Notes: a model not told the origin generated them from the sequence alone. Positions 42,761 through 55,794 are shown, counted from the stretch's first letter. The stretch is DNA of 64,000 bases from Didymella arachidicola (GCA_016630955.3 CM049989.1:1798001-1862000); one strand, 5' to 3'. Numbers and translations are program-made.

Positions 42761-45700
42761 TTAGCTCATGTCCATCATGTCGGCATCGGTCTCATCGAGC
42801 TCGTATGTGGCCAGCACATCTTCGCCAGGTCCAAAGTTACCCTCGTATACGGTGGCACCTGCTCGCCTTCTCTGGTCGACCCACTGACAACCAAAGCATT
42901 GCAGAACCTGCTCCGCTGTTGGTCGTGAATCCGGGTCAGGGTGGAGCATGGCTTTGACGACCTGATCCATGGTGTTGGCGTCGGTGTAGTCGACCATGAA
43001 TTTCGGAGCACGAGAGAGTTCCTCCTCTGGGCTCGAGGCTGTTCGCACCTGGACCCGAGGCTCATCCGACATAAGGAAGCCGTCAATGGAGTTCTCCGGG
43101 ATAGGATCGCCGTTGCCATCGCGGCTCAAGGTGCTGCTATCGGCGCTCCAAGTCAAGCTCGGCAGCACGTGCTCGAACTCGCCAGATCGCAGCTTTGTCC
43201 AGTAGGTGCCGTTCTCTGGAATGACACAGTTGCCAGCAATCTCTGTCAGCATCATACCGAGTGCGAATACGTCGGCGGGCTTATCGAAACGACCAGAAAG
43301 CGCCTCTGGTGCAAGGTAGTGGCGATCGCCCTCGCCATCGATGCCCTTCGGTGCAGGCCAGGAGCTGGCGAGACCAAAGTCAGCTATCTTCAGCGAGCCT
43401 CCAAAGTCAATGAGGATGTTGGCAGGCTTCAAGTCGAGGTGAATGTAGCCAGAGTTGTGGATGAAGGTGAGCCCCTGTGAAATGATAAGTACAAATTTTG
43501 ACACACGCGTCTGAGTAGCTTACCTGTGACAATTCCAGCAGGATCTTCCAGATGCGGAAATCATCGAGACGGCTGCTGTATCCAACAGTGTCGAGGAAGC
43601 GGCGCAGGTTACCGCCCTCGCAGTACTCAGTCTGGATGTACAGGTGGGAGTTGGCCTCCCAATGGTCGTTCACGTTCAAAACGTGGTCGTTGCCGCGCAG
43701 AGCGTAAAGGACCTCGACCTCACGCATCTTGCGATCACGATCACCCTTTCCAAGATACGGCTTCTTTGACTTCTTTACGACCCACACCTGACTGCCTGCC
43801 GGAGAGTTTGTTGCGGAGCCTTGCACAGGCTGACTGACGCGGTAGACTTTGGAGAACTCGCCCTCGCCCCCGTCAAGTTCCTTGACTTCGTAGAAGCGCG
43901 AGCTGATGGCCTCGTCGACATCGTTCTTAGTGAGACCAATGGGAATAGCACCCTTGTTCTCGGCGAAGAAGACCGAGTGGTCGCGCGGAGTGGTAGGGGT
44001 GGCTGGTGGAAAGGTGCTGACGCTGCTGTTGAAGTTCATCGAGCCGCGCCTGTTGCCTCCGATCGAGAGTCGGCTTTGCTCATTTGGCTGGAAGGACGAG
44101 TCAAAGCCCGGGGACGCCGGCGATGAGGAACCGAATGAGATAATGGAAGCTGGAGGCTGGTCAGTACTGGCCACAGTATTGTAACGAGGAGCAGTAGTAC
44201 GAAGTATCTGTTGCGAAAGCGGAGATGGGCGGCCAAATGGGTTGGACCGCCGCAAGAACCGGATTCGAGCAAAAGAAGCTTGTACAGGAGTGTCACAGTC
44301 CGCCAAGTCGAGCTGCTCACTAGAAGATGATATGCTCTTCGAAGGCGAAACCGCTGTGATTGTGCTGGAATTAGACTTACAGTTGAACTCGTTGACGGTC
44401 TCGGGCGCCGCAAAAGTGTCATTGCCAATCGACGGTCGTGAGCGAAAGGTCTTGCGCCTCAAGCTGCTCTCCTTGGAACGACGGCTCGATGCACCATGTC
44501 CCTTTGTTGGGGTCGGAGGCATGTCATCTACGCTTGTGTCGTGGTCAGTCATACTGTCAACCATTGTGCGGTTGGCAGTCGGCGACTGGCTGTCAGGAAG
44601 GTCGTCATCACCATCTACGCTGATGATGCTCCCGCGACGTCCAAGGGGTCTGCCCCTGTTACCGAAGACACTGGTGCCTTTACCGAAGGACTCTGTGGAG
44701 AACTTGGACACATGTGCGCTGAACGGTGTACTTGTGGTGCCGAACTGAGGCTGTGGTCGGTTCCAGTCACCGAATAGACTTCCGCCTCGCTTAACAAGAG
44801 GAGTATCGATAACGTCAGTCTTGTCCGCCTGGGCGGGAGGGTACGACTGCCTCTTCGACGGTGTGTCAGGCATGACGTACACGTTCGCAGCGCCCTCATC
44901 CGCATTTCGATTCTTCTTCGAAATGAGGCCAGTGGAGAACGGTACTGGAGCTTGCTGCACAGACTTGAATGGTGTGTCAAACGAGTCATGCTCACCTTCC
45001 GGTGCGTATGGGCGCGGTACGCCGATTGGCAGAGATCGTGAAAATTGATGGCTTTGGTTTGAGCGACTAGGTGGAGCTGCAAAGTGGGGTGCCCGCGGCG
45101 GTGCCATAGGTGTAAACCCACCGACGCTTGACGTAGTTGAAGCTGGAGTGTGCGCTGTCTCTGCGTGCGACAGCGGGTGTGGTGTTTGCAATGCGCTGCC
45201 GGAAGTGCTACGAACGAAAGGCGTGGGCAAACCCATGCGCCCTGCGTCGAAAGTGGACTTGCGAAAAGGGGTCTGCGCAGGGGTAGTGCTTTGGGGGACG
45301 GCGCCGTCGAGGGACATTCTGTTTCTTGTTTTCGAGGCTGCGAGGCCAGGCATCGCAAAGTTGCCATCATAGGCAGGCTTTGGTACGGGTGAGTTGGCGT
45401 TTCGCTGCATCACTGTCGATTTCCGCAGTGATGTCGTCCTGCGGACAGGCGACTGCGATGTGACGGGTGTAGAGAAATCGAAGCCATTCCTGGTTTCTTC
45501 GTTCTCCATTGGTGACTGGACTGCGTTGTTGCGCGCCTCGCCAAATATGCTCTCGAAAGGGTTGCTAAGATTAGCGACGCTGTGCAGGCTCCGTCTTTTC
45601 GCTACCGGACTGAAGCCAGTCGGGGTTCCGCTCAGGTTCATGACGCCGTCATTGCGCTTCAGGGGACTCGACTTGACTGGTGCACCAGGTGACAGATCTG

Positions 45701-46268
45701 GACGGCGCTGCGCAAACTCGAACTTGATCGGTTTATCGTTCAAGCCAAACTTTCTGCAGTCAGTGTCCATGCTTTCGAGAGACTCCGAGCTGGAGGGGCG
45801 GCCTGCGGGTGTGTCGTTCTCCTGACCGTAGGCGATGCGCGTGTAGAAGGGCGTGGTTGTGTTTCCTCCCGTGGGCGAATCGCTGAGCACGTTGCGACGC
45901 GGACTTTTCGAGTTCTGTCGTGTCCGCGGTGAGGCCTTGAAATTTGCTGTTGATCGTCGCAGAGTGAACTTCTTCTTGGGAGGCACGGACTGTCCAAGGG
46001 GCGACTCAGGGTATGTCTTGTTGGGACTTGTTGGTCTTTGCGCCTTGGGGCTGAAGGCGCGCGCGAGCGCCAGTGGTGAGATGGGTGAGCGTGGCGAGTC
46101 CGACTTGTGCAACTGGAAGCGCGAGGGTTTTGAGGGTGAGCGCGAGAGGGACCGGCGCAGCTGCTGGAGGTGTGCAAAGTGGGTGCCGTCTAGGCGGTAG
46201 GTAGGTGAAGGCAAGTCCAGGTGCATGGTGCCGCCCTCGCGATGCGGCGAGTAGGAGGCGAAGGCCAT
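42761..46268 (-). CDS. SWE1: Wee1/SWE1-type mitosis-inhibitor protein kinase
   Basis: Delays entry into mitosis by phosphorylating the conserved tyrosine of the Cdk1-type kinase. Exons 46268-43524 and 43474-42761 (49-nt intron) give 1,152 residues. The first 820 or so are disordered and rich in Ser/Pro sites (SPSKPSRF, SPRSPISPLA), as expected of a heavily regulated N-terminus. The kinase domain has a glycine loop GGEGEFSKVY, Lys in WVVKKSKKPY, the catalytic loop HLDLKPAN (927-934), DFG at 947-949, and GDRHYLAPEAL, the Wee1-type activation segment. After the kinase come an insert and an acidic end (ETDADMMDMS). The intron splits the domain just before GLTFIHNSG. The start ATG gives MAFASYSPHREGG. 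Confidence 0.92.
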
Positions 46269-49200
46269 GGCGGCGGGCGTCGAGATTGGCGGCGGGGTGC
46301 TGGAGGGGAGAGGTGAGGATGAAGGAGTGGCTGGCCGTGTCGAGAGTGGAGACGCCGTGGTGGGCGAGCGGGGTGGCTGGTCTTCGTGTGGTGTTGACAG
46401 GCGCGCTGGAGTCAGTGTACAGCGTGGCAGCGCGGATGATGCCAGCGCTCAATCGATAACGATAGCACACAGCACGTAGTGTGTTTGGTGTGAGGTGCGG
46501 GGCGTAGCGTTTGTGGAAGAATGCAGTTGAGGAATGCGCGCGAACGGCAGCGCACTTGTCGTTCGATCCACACGTCGCGACCAGTAGTTCCCCCTCAGCG
46601 AACAACGACCGATTGCAGATGTGCGTACTCCATGCAAGGCCTTTTGGTAGCGCCAGAGGACGAGAGGGGTCGCGCGGTACCAGCAGAGGTGAAGGCGCGT
46701 GGACGTGTCTAATTCGATGCGGCGGCGCGGAGCCGGATGCGCGATTGATGTTGTTGTTGCCGGTTTGCGACAGGCAGGCGCGAGTCAAGTGGATATCGAC
46801 GCAGGCGCGACTGGGTGCCGATGTCGATGACGGAAGGCGCAACGATAATGTCGAGGCGTGAACGATGGCGATGACCCTCACTGCGCTCTGCAATCGGAAT
46901 CGACGGACGGGATGGTATATGGGAAAGAGCAGGCGCGCACGCGTAGGAGAGTGCGAAGCGGTGGCTGGACGTCCGTGCGTTCCTGCCTTTTCCAGGTGTG
47001 ACCCCCCTGCAATGCCAGGTGCAGTCCGCCGTTGCGCTTGTTTTGGGGAACCACGAGCCAATCGATCTAAACAATACACACGCAAGATGAAGCAACCCGC
47101 CAGAGCAGCAGAGAGACGGCCGAGTGAATTGCGCGTAAAACGCAAGAACTGCGTTCTGTGTCCACATGCAAACTTTTACGTCCGCCGGGTGTTCGCTGGG
47201 CGGTTTGGGGTATTTCTTGCCACTGTTGTGTTGTTGTTTACACCCGCCACGCCGGTGTTTACATCGCAGATCAACATGGCACAACGCTCGAACCACCGTC
47301 CATCCACACCAAGCATCGCTGCCGTGCTAGCATTAGCATCGCCGGGATGCCCCCTTTCCCACTGTGCGCCCCATCTGCAGCCTACGCGAGGTCCAAATGA
47401 AGCAATTTCGTGTTCATTCATGCAATTAGGCAGCGGCCCGTAACGAACAGGCAGAGGGCCGACAGGTTGACGACAGCCTCAGTTCTCCACATTATGATTG
47501 TCGATGCAGCACCTGTCGGGCCTTCCGGTGGCTTTCCCTATCGATTCTGCGGGTTTGCGGCAGAGCTACAAGCCATTGTTCCCGTCAATCGCTTGTCTTG
47601 GCTGCCGTGGCTTCGAGAGCCATGTTCATCACAGCTCGGAAGGGGGGTGGCCACTTCGTGTGACCTCGACGCTCCAACAGCCGCCGTCATGAATCTAAAT
47701 AGCAATGCTATATTCACATATGTTGTGCTCAGCTGCTCCATCACGGCGACTCGCCGTCTGCGATGCTTCCCAAACTGAGCAGCTGTAGGTACCTTCATTC
47801 TTGCGTTTCGAACAAGATGAAACAATCCATACACTGCGATCCCCGGTATCATTCGGCCAATACTTCATTCCCAGAGACCCTTTCATGCCCATCGATGTCA
47901 CGGGACCTGGCGGATCTCGAGAAGCAAAACCTAGTTGTGTCTCAGCACCGATGGCTGCTAGTCTATTGGTCTTGGCTTGGTGTTCGACCTCATCACCACC
48001 ATGTAGTGCTCGATGATCCCCCTCATATCGATGGCACTTGTCTTGAGGCACACCACGATCCCGTGATGACGTCGCATGAGCACTTTCTCAGCTGTAGAAC
48101 ATCGAACCAAGAACTTTGATTTGGCCAGCCACTGCCGTCAAGTCTGGAGTTGCTGTTGTGTGACGTGTGTTGGTGTTGACAAACACCTGACATCACCGAC
48201 TGAACAGCAGTGGCAGCGCCTGCGCATGCCCGCGCCCGGACTTTGCACTCTGTAACACGAGCGCCAGCCTGACCCGACTCGGACTCTCGACTTTCAGTCT
48301 GTTTTGGAGTCCGAGCGGACAGATGTCATGCAGCGTGCAGAACTCAGCCTTAGCCGCTGTGTGCTGCCTCGCTTAGGATGGTCATGCACGATGTTTCGAT
48401 ATGGAGAAGCAAAGATTCAGTACACCTGACGGCTGCCACAATCAATGCATGAGCCCAGGGCGCATTGGGCTTGGGTCAGGCACGAACTGAGATCGGCAGA
48501 GGTGCATACGTGTTCGCCTTGTGCCGAGTCTGACTCTGGTCGACCACCGGCACCACTCCCACTCACGCCCAAAAGTTGAGCAGGTCGACAACATCCTCCC
48601 AACCTCCCCAGCCCTGCAGCGTCCAACTTTGCAATTAAGAACATGCACTTTCAGTATAAGTTCCCCAGACAACAATGCTATAAGCAGCGGTGTATGATCT
48701 CCCTAAAGAGCGGTATCCTAGTGTGAGCGTTCGGCGCAGCCCCGAGTCAAGACATTCGAGACAAGGCTCCCTGTCCTGTCTACCGCAGATCCACCATACA
48801 CGTGTAGCCGACCACCTGGCCGGTCAAGCACTCCAACAAGGAGTGCATGGCCCTCCACTCGTTCCCAGCAGAATTGTGAGGCTCGAAGATTGGGATGCGC
48901 AGCAAGTGACGAAAGGGTCTTCACGAAGACAAGGGAAAATCAGGGTCTTCGACCCTGAGGCAGTGGCAATTCACATGCAACTGACAAGCATCTTCCTACA
49001 CCTTCGAGGACCCTTTGGACCCTTCTATTTGCTTTTTCGATCTATATCGCTGCGTTCACGGAGGAACCGACTCGAGGGTCCACATAACCGTCTCGACAAC
49101 CATACTGACCGGAATTAATAGGCTGGTCGAAAGCCACTTAGCAGGAGCATCCTGACTCCCCCATAGTGATGTGTTGTACTTGATCGTCGATCTGTTCTTC

Positions 49201-49778
49201 TTTTGCTCAACGTACTCACGGTACCCAGGTCGAGATGTAGACATTCTAAGTGGGGGTAGCAGCTTTGACAAGTGCGCGGTGGGTGCTTGAAGTATTCGCG
49301 CGCGCACTTCGTGATCATCTCGCGTACTAAAACCCACTCACTAAACGCGAAAGACGCGCGTTGAGGCGTAGAGTGGCTGGCAACCAAATAGCAGCAGATT
49401 GTTTCTTTGCCGGTTGCAGACTGCTCAGAGTCTCTGGACTCTGTCAGGCATTTTCACCGCATTGTCTAGGCAACGCACGACGGCTATCGTGGGTTCTGGG
49501 GGTAGCCAGTGGCGTAGCTGCCCTTACTTCTTGCAAAGCAACGACCAGTGAGGCTCAGACGACCCGGTAGCGAACATCGACAGATCTCGTGCAGTAGCAT
49601 CAATCAACTTTTAGGCTGAGGCGGGTCGAGGCTGCAAACCGGTCGACCTGCGATCTAGCTTCGTTAGCTCTAGGTGCATCGCCTAGGTAGTCCTCACCGC
49701 ATCGCAAGAACTCGATCGATAGACTTGGTACATTGACTTCTAGATTTCCGCTATGGAACAATTGCAACGCTGCGTGAC
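46269..49778. other. Long gene-free stretch upstream of SWE1
   Basis: About 3.5 kb with no gene that I can support. The part next to SWE1 should be its 5' UTR and promoter; an ACGCGT (MCB/MBF-type) site lies at 46939-46944, some 670 bp before the start codon. The 46.2-47.1 kb part is GC-rich and open on several frames by composition only. The far end holds the hexokinase 3' flank. Confidence 0.5.
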
Positions 49779-51416
49779 TTATGCGGCTCTTGGGCCCTTG
49801 CCAGCCATCTTGAGCATGGCGTCGCGATCCTGAATACCTGCGAGCTGGCCTTCCTTGACACGCTTGATGGTAAGCGCAGCAATCAACGCTGCACCAACAC
49901 CAGAACCGTCTTCAGCAGGCAAAATCTCGATTGGGTCGTTCTTGCCCTTGCCGTACTTGGCTGGCCAGTCCAAAATCTCTTTAAGCGCTTGTGCGTTGCG
50001 GATCTTGAAGTGAGGGTACTTGGTGAAGACGGAGCCGTCAGCACCAACGTGCGTCTCGTCCCAGTGCTTGTGCTTGCAAATAGCTGCGACACCGCATGCT
50101 GTCAGACGAGCAGCACGAGTGCCAATGAGCTCCGCAAGACGGCGGATCAGCTCGAGCTCAGGCTTTGTGCATGTGATGCTGAGCTTGTTCTGGAAGAGGT
50201 CGCCAGTCTCGAGCAAGTTCTCGAAGGGGTCCTCCTCAATAGCTGAAAGGAAGCCTGCGTCGAGGGAGTATGGCCTCTCCAGCTTGCTGACATCCTGACC
50301 CTCGAACATAGAGCATTCCTGGCCCTTGTGCAGGTCGAGGAGGACCAGACGGAAGATCTCACCCAAGTACAGACCAGCAACCATCTTCTCGAATGACTGC
50401 TGACCAGGACGAGGCGATTCCTTGTCAATGATGACATCGTATTGTGTGCGAGGGAGCACCTGGTGCTCGTTGTCGAATGCGCCCCATTCGCAGTTGATTG
50501 CCATAGGCAGCTTGGGATCAAGATTCATATGGGCGATCTTAGGGATGGCGCCGCACTCCTCCATGTATGCAGCATTACAGCCTGTTCCGAAGATACATCC
50601 AATCTTGATCTCGGTATCTGTGTAAGCAGAGGCGATCATAGTACCGGTTGTGTCGTTGACCAAAGCTGCAAGCTTGATGGGGACTCCACGCTCTGCCAGA
50701 GCCTTGTTGAAGGGCGGGACAACGTCATGACCCTCGACGCCGTCGATATCGAATCCCTTCGTCCATCTCTGGAGGACACCGTGATCGATGTACTCTTGTG
50801 TCGCGGGGTAGGAGAACGTGAAACCCAGGGGCAGGTCTTCGAGCTGCTCGTCCTCGTGGTGGTACTCGACGAATTGCTGGAGACAATCGGCGACGTAGCC
50901 CCAGAGCTCGTCAGCGGTTCCAGTCTTGAGCTCCTCAGGCATGCGGTACTTGGACTGGATGATCTCGAACTCGCCCTTCTCCTCGGTCAGGGTGACCTCG
51001 CACACACGCAGGTTGGTGCCTCCCATGTCAAGAGCGAGATAGCGGCCCGTCTCATTGCCGTCTGGGAATGCCATACACCACGTTGGGTTCATGGGCTGGT
51101 TTTGGTTAACATTGTGTCAAAGGTCCAACATGATTATCACCCACAATTGACCCCCCCTCCTTGGTCAGACCCTTCTCGAGCTCCTTGACGAAGTGATCGG
51201 TAATCTCCTTCAGCTTTTGGGTGGGAACGACGAAGATCTCCTCGAGCTTCTCGATCTGCTCCTTGAGGTCCTTTGGCATATCCGCCATGGATCCTTGCCT
51301 CTTGTTAAATCTGCGCGTCATGTTGCCCGGCTTGCTCGATATTGTGCGCAGAGCTCAGGTTGGAGGGTATATGCGTACCCTTTCGGGAGGGAGGCCTCCT
51401 TGCACCGGTAACCATC
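49779..51416 (-). CDS. Hexokinase
   Basis: Phosphorylates glucose and fructose with ATP, the first step of glycolysis. Exons 51416-51380, 51293-51145 and 51095-49779 give 500 residues. The first 37-nt exon (MVTGARRPPSRK) joins by an 86-nt intron to GSMADMPKDLKEQIEKLEE, as in other ascomycete hexokinases; without it the frame would start at a less likely ATG at 51321. Phosphate loop LALDMGGTNLRV is at about 82-93, sugar-binding FSYPATQ at 156-162, catalytic Asp at about 210 (ALVNDTTGT), GTGCNAAYME follows, and an adenosine-site GSGVGAALIAAL lies near the end. The full set of catalytic motifs favours an active hexokinase over the regulatory non-catalytic paralogues of filamentous fungi; glucokinase is less likely. 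Confidence 0.93.
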
Positions 51417-52581
51417 GTGATGGCTGTTGTACGTAGTGTCTGGGTGGCTGGTCTGAGTGCGCTCGAAGCTGTTGTGAGTCGCTATCTGGAGGCCTTCGGG
51501 ACAGATAGGATATAATCCTGCAATGCGGAACGAGCGATCAGTATTGATGAAGAAGTATGACGAGCGCAAAATTGCGGTTCGACTGGGGCACACAGAGTGC
51601 AAAGGTCATGCGTTGGCAGCGGTCCAGCTCCGTGCTTTAAACCCCACCACCGTGGAAGTTTGGTGTTGCTTTTGGGACGCGAGGGGTGGCTTACAGATGC
51701 TATCTAATTATGCAATTCAGCCAACAGAGATCGCCGGTTTGCTGACAAAAGAAGAGACTGTGGCTAAGCAAAGCAGAGCTTGACAAGTTCTGTGATCCAA
51801 TAATCGGGCTACAAGATCAATTGAAGGGAATCGTTGAGAAGAGGCGGCGCAAATTGTTGGAGTTCAGCCCCGCCCACGGGGCTCCCACGCTAGAGGGCTG
51901 CAGGTTGCCAGCCAATGCGACGTCATCGCGCGATGTTCCGGATGGCTTGGCTAAGGGTTCCAATAATCGCACCTCCAACGCATCTGTGTTTCTTGACTAC
52001 CACTTTGCAATCGTGTGACGAAATGACTGACGTTTAGATATTTACTCGAGATGCCTTCCCACGCGTTTCGAGACGCTGCTCATCGTCTCTGGAGCGCTTG
52101 GAGATACACCACGAACCATACCACTGTCTCTGGTCCTGAAGCTCTGTCAGGGCGGATGCGCCGTATTAAGCTGATGCTGTTGTTATTGTGCACGCTTGAA
52201 CATCATCTCGGCGTGCTGCTGTAGGTTGCATGACATATTGAATTGACACCCGCTCCAGAGCCTCCGTATGCCACTTTTCAGATACATGCGCGGCAGCAAA
52301 ATTCATTAAAGAGCTATAGATTGATATGACTTCGCGGACCAACTCGATCCCCGGGCACCCTGCTGGCGGACGAAATGAGTGCAAACGCGAGGCTGACCAA
52401 TCGCTCCACCACCTGCTCACGCCATCTGCCAAGAGCTCACGATGCACGCTGTAGAGCCGTCTTCACTACGTTTGTTATTGCCTAACGCCAAGCACAACGT
52501 CACATATCTGCTCACAGCAAAACTTCCATAGACCCTGACCTCGCTGCTCCCACCACCGCCGATATCGTCAACACCCCCAGC
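51417..52581. other. Divergent intergenic region
   Basis: About 1.2 kb holding the promoters of hexokinase (leftward) and the hypothetical gene at 52582 (rightward). No coding frame looks real. Confidence 0.5.
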
Positions 52582-53648
52582 ATGGAACGTCGCTCAACTT
52601 TGCCCTCCGGAATTGGCATGGGGTTTCAACACCTGCGTAACACTCGTGGAGCCAACAGCAGCGTAGACGCCGAAGGAGTCAGGCCTCTGACAGCTCGCGG
52701 TTCTCATGGATGTCCACTGTCAGATGCGCCCATGTCAGCATGGCTGAGCCTTGGGGTTGATGGTATGTTCATGGAGACAAGGCTCTGCATGTCCTCAGAT
52801 CACTAAGTATTCCAGGTGCTACTCACCAAACATCAGCTGTCAACATTGATGACTTTGGAGGCCTCAAGCTTTCTGAGACCAGCCCTGTCAAGGACAGCAT
52901 CTTCAAGGACTTCTGCAGGGGCCAGCCCCCGAGGCGCTCGTTTCTCAACGGAACACCTCCACGTATGCCCATGTCCAGACGGTCTACACTTGCGGACAGG
53001 CCAGAGTTGGACACGCTGCTCAAGATGTTCATGATCAGTTATAAGGGCGACATCTTCCTTCCCATCCACGAGGACACCGTACATCGCCTGACCCCGTACC
53101 TGAATGGGTCTAAGCCCCTGGCCGACACCAGTCTCTTCAAAAGGTTGCTCATCAATCGACAAACCAATCAGATCCGTACCGCACTGTTCATCGCTGCTCT
53201 TGAGCAACTCGGAGTCTACTGCGAGCACCTGGTTATCCAAGCCCCATTTCATCCTATGGAGTTTGGCCTCACGCACGAGCACGAGACTGGCAACAACGAG
53301 CCCGGAAGCGACTGGACTGTGATCCTAGCGTGCTTTCCGAGCCTCCTCACGTTCACATTCGAGCACCCGAATGCAGAACCTACGCGGCTTACACGCGACA
53401 CCTTCTACGCCTTGACGTGCGCTCTTCATCATAACACGACTCTCCAGGAGATCTTCAAGGTTCAGCTTCCCGTCCCGCCGAAGCTTCTCTTCAACTATCA
53501 CAAGGACCACCACAGCAGCCCTGGCTCGACGCCACTTTGTCTGGTTGGCGCAGATATGATCTACGCAGACGGACCAGAGGACTTCAGCTCGCTGGACAAT
53601 GGTTCTGTCTTCGGTAAGGTCGAGGACCTTGACAAGTCGGACCACTGA
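52582..53648 (+). CDS. Fungal hypothetical protein
   Basis: A 337-residue protein from exons 52582-52762 and 52816-53648 (53-nt GT-AG intron, phase 1), with the coding frame continuing smoothly across the join (SLGVDG to ATHQTSAVNIDDFG). I do not recognise the family. Residues 1-60 are polar. From about 130 onward it looks ordered: LDTLLKMFMISYKGDIFLPI, KRLLINRQTNQIRTALFIAA and DWTVILACFPSLLTFTFEHP. The C-terminus is polar. No signal peptide, membrane helix or catalytic signature. Confidence 0.72.
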
Positions 53649-54459
53649 AATCGCTCACGATGGCTTTGGTAATTGACGGGGAGGGGCTCTTGACGATTAT
53701 TCAGGGAGTTTACACGGTGTTAGATGATACCCAGGACTGCACGGATGACGTGCGTTCTAACATGGCCGATGAGGCCTCAAAAGTGCTTTACGACAGAAAC
53801 GTACAATAGAATATGATGACAGGTTGGACTATCATCATCATGGCGTCTAGTATAAGTTGATTAACGCATCAGACGCGCTATCGTATAATATATGAATATC
53901 CCCATGAAAGCCTCTCTCACGCCCAGGTGGGAGTCATGCGCACATCTGCAAACCTTTCCGAGGTCGAGGTTCTACTGTGTAAGTACGGTCTAATGCGCAT
54001 ATCGACATCTTACCTTCAGCAGCGGGAACCAGCTTAACACCATAGAGCATCACGGAAAGTCCTGAATACATCTAGTACGTATTTTGATGGCCCTCTTGAC
54101 CCAGTTAATACTATCGCCGTCCATCTTACAATCAAGTTTCGAAACGCTCGAGATTTCGTATTCCCGAAAATAGCCTGAAACGGAACATTTTGTAGTCGTG
54201 ACGTCCGGCTCCCCACACGGGACTGGCCCACGTTTTCGACCGCACCGGTACTTGCTTGCAACGCCGGACATGTGCATATCTGCAGAGTAATGGCGGAACG
54301 CTATATAGAATGATCGTACGTCGACAGTATGGGTCTCCAGACTTCCCCAAGCTCCGTCTGTCTTCCGCGCTCAATCCATAGCCACCTCAGGACCACACAC
54401 CTGGGATTCCATCCTCCTCCACACAGGACCACAAACAACAACAGAAAGAGCTAGCAAAC
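53649..54459. other. Intergenic upstream of the Ayg1-like gene
   Basis: About 810 bp between two rightward genes. It should hold a terminator and the promoter of the hydrolase. Nothing else seen. Confidence 0.5.
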
Positions 54460-55719
54460 ATGGCAGCACCAGGCGGCAAATTCTTCATCCAAGACAACCT
54501 CTCCAAACCCGCCGCCCACCATGAATCCTTCGCCCAGCTCTGGGAAACGAAATGGAAAACCCCCGCCGAAATGGGTGTATACCCCTTCATGTTCAGCACC
54601 GCCTCCGACTTCCTCCCCATCATCGCAGAGCTCACATCCCGCGAGTTCAAAGAACCCTACAACTGGGACGCCTACGCATCAGTCTTCTTCCCGCAGGCCG
54701 AGCACCTCAAAACCATGGCGCAGGCCGCCGAACACAACGGCGAGAAAGAAAAGGCAAGCGAATACTACCTCCGCGCCAGCGCCGTCTACAGGATCAGCCG
54801 CTTCCCTGCCCCGCGCAGCCCCGTCCAGAAACAAGCCTGGACGAAGGGAAAGGAATGCTGCTTAAAAGGCCTCTCCCTCCGCCCCCACCCCGTCACAGAA
54901 GTCCACATCCCACACACCCACCGCCTCTCCACCGAAGGCCCCTCAATCCCCGCATACCACCTCCTCCCCTCGGCCGCCACACCCTCCTCCCCAGTCCCCA
55001 CACTCATCATCTTCACGGGACTGGACGGCTACCGCACCGAACTCGCCGTGTGGATGGAAGGCTGGCGCAGCGTGGGCATCGCAACGCTCGTGCTAGAAAT
55101 CCCCGGAACAGGCGACTGTCCCGCGCTGGCATCCGATCCAACGAGTCCGGACAGACTGTACAGCAGCGTGTTCGACTGGATCGACGCGCAGCCGGGGCTC
55201 GCAGCGGGACGGACTGCCGTGTGGGGGTTCAGCACGGGGGGGTTCTACGCGCTGCGCGTGGCGCACACGCATGCGGAGCGGTTGGCGGGGGTGGTTGCGC
55301 TGGGGGGCGGGTGTCATTACATGTTCAGCCCGGAGTGGGTGGATAGCGTGAATCATCTCGAGTATCCGTTTGATCTGGCGGATACGCTGGCGTGGAAGTT
55401 TGGGTATGGGGATGATGTTGGGCAGTTTAAAAAGGAGGCGCAGGGGCGGTTTTCGTTGTTGGTGGATGGGACGTTGGACCGGGAGTGTGCGCGGTTGTTG
55501 CTGGTTAATGGGACGGAGGATGAGGTTTTTCCGATTGATGATTACTGGCTCGCGTTGACGCGGGGGGCGCCGAAGGAGGCGCGGTTTGTGGAGGGGGTGA
55601 AGCATATGGGGGAGCCGGAGAGTTTCTTTGTGATTATTAAGTGGTTGTATAAATTGTTTGGGATTGAGGGAGATGTGGGTAAGCAGTTGCGGACGCTGCC
55701 GTTTAAGCCAAAGTATTGA
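54460..55719 (+). CDS. Ayg1-like alpha/beta hydrolase (polyketide-shortening type)
   Basis: A 419-residue single-exon protein matching the fungal yellowish-green (Ayg1/YWA1-hydrolysing) family, which trims a naphthopyrone to a shorter polyketide in DHN-melanin synthesis. The N-terminal part is helical (FAQLWETKWKTPAEMGVYPF). The alpha/beta core starts at about residue 180 (TLIIFTGLDGYRTEL). The nucleophile is Ser258 in GFSTGG, the acid Asp is about 354 in NGTEDEVFP, and the His is 382 in VKHMGE, so the triad is complete. Its size fits the family (about 400). Codon use becomes very GC-rich at the third position in parts of this gene. No polyketide synthase lies within the window, so a melanin role is not supported by context; other members act on unrelated esters. 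Confidence 0.87.
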   Translation: MAAPGGKFFIQDNLSKPAAHHESFAQLWETKWKTPAEMGVYPFMFSTASDFLPIIAELTSREFKEPYNWDAYASVFFPQAEHLKTMAQAAEHNGEKEKASEYYLRASAVYRISRFPAPRSPVQKQAWTKGKECCLKGLSLRPHPVTEVHIPHTHRLSTEGPSIPAYHLLPSAATPSSPVPTLIIFTGLDGYRTELAVWMEGWRSVGIATLVLEIPGTGDCPALASDPTSPDRLYSSVFDWIDAQPGLAAGRTAVWGFSTGGFYALRVAHTHAERLAGVVALGGGCHYMFSPEWVDSVNHLEYPFDLADTLAWKFGYGDDVGQFKKEAQGRFSLLVDGTLDRECARLLLVNGTEDEVFPIDDYWLALTRGAPKEARFVEGVKHMGEPESFFVIIKWLYKLFGIEGDVGKQLRTLPFKPKY

Positions 55720-55794
55720 GTTAGAAGATGGTTGGTAGCACAGCGACGTTAGAATAGCAAGGTTCAATTCAATTTCGAGTTCGGTATTTGAGTT

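Noticed and set aside
46006..47145. Long open frame (379 codons) on the minus strand overlapping the SWE1 5' end
   Set aside because: It lies in another frame of the SWE1 N-terminus and GC-rich upstream DNA; composition is Arg/Ala/Thr/Pro without domains.
46865..47443. Plus-strand open frame of 192 codons upstream of SWE1
   Set aside because: No domain, odd composition, and it lies in GC-rich promoter DNA; open by chance.
54552..55346. Arg/Pro/His-rich frame of 264 codons
   Set aside because: A shadow of the Ayg1-like gene caused by its high GC at third positions.
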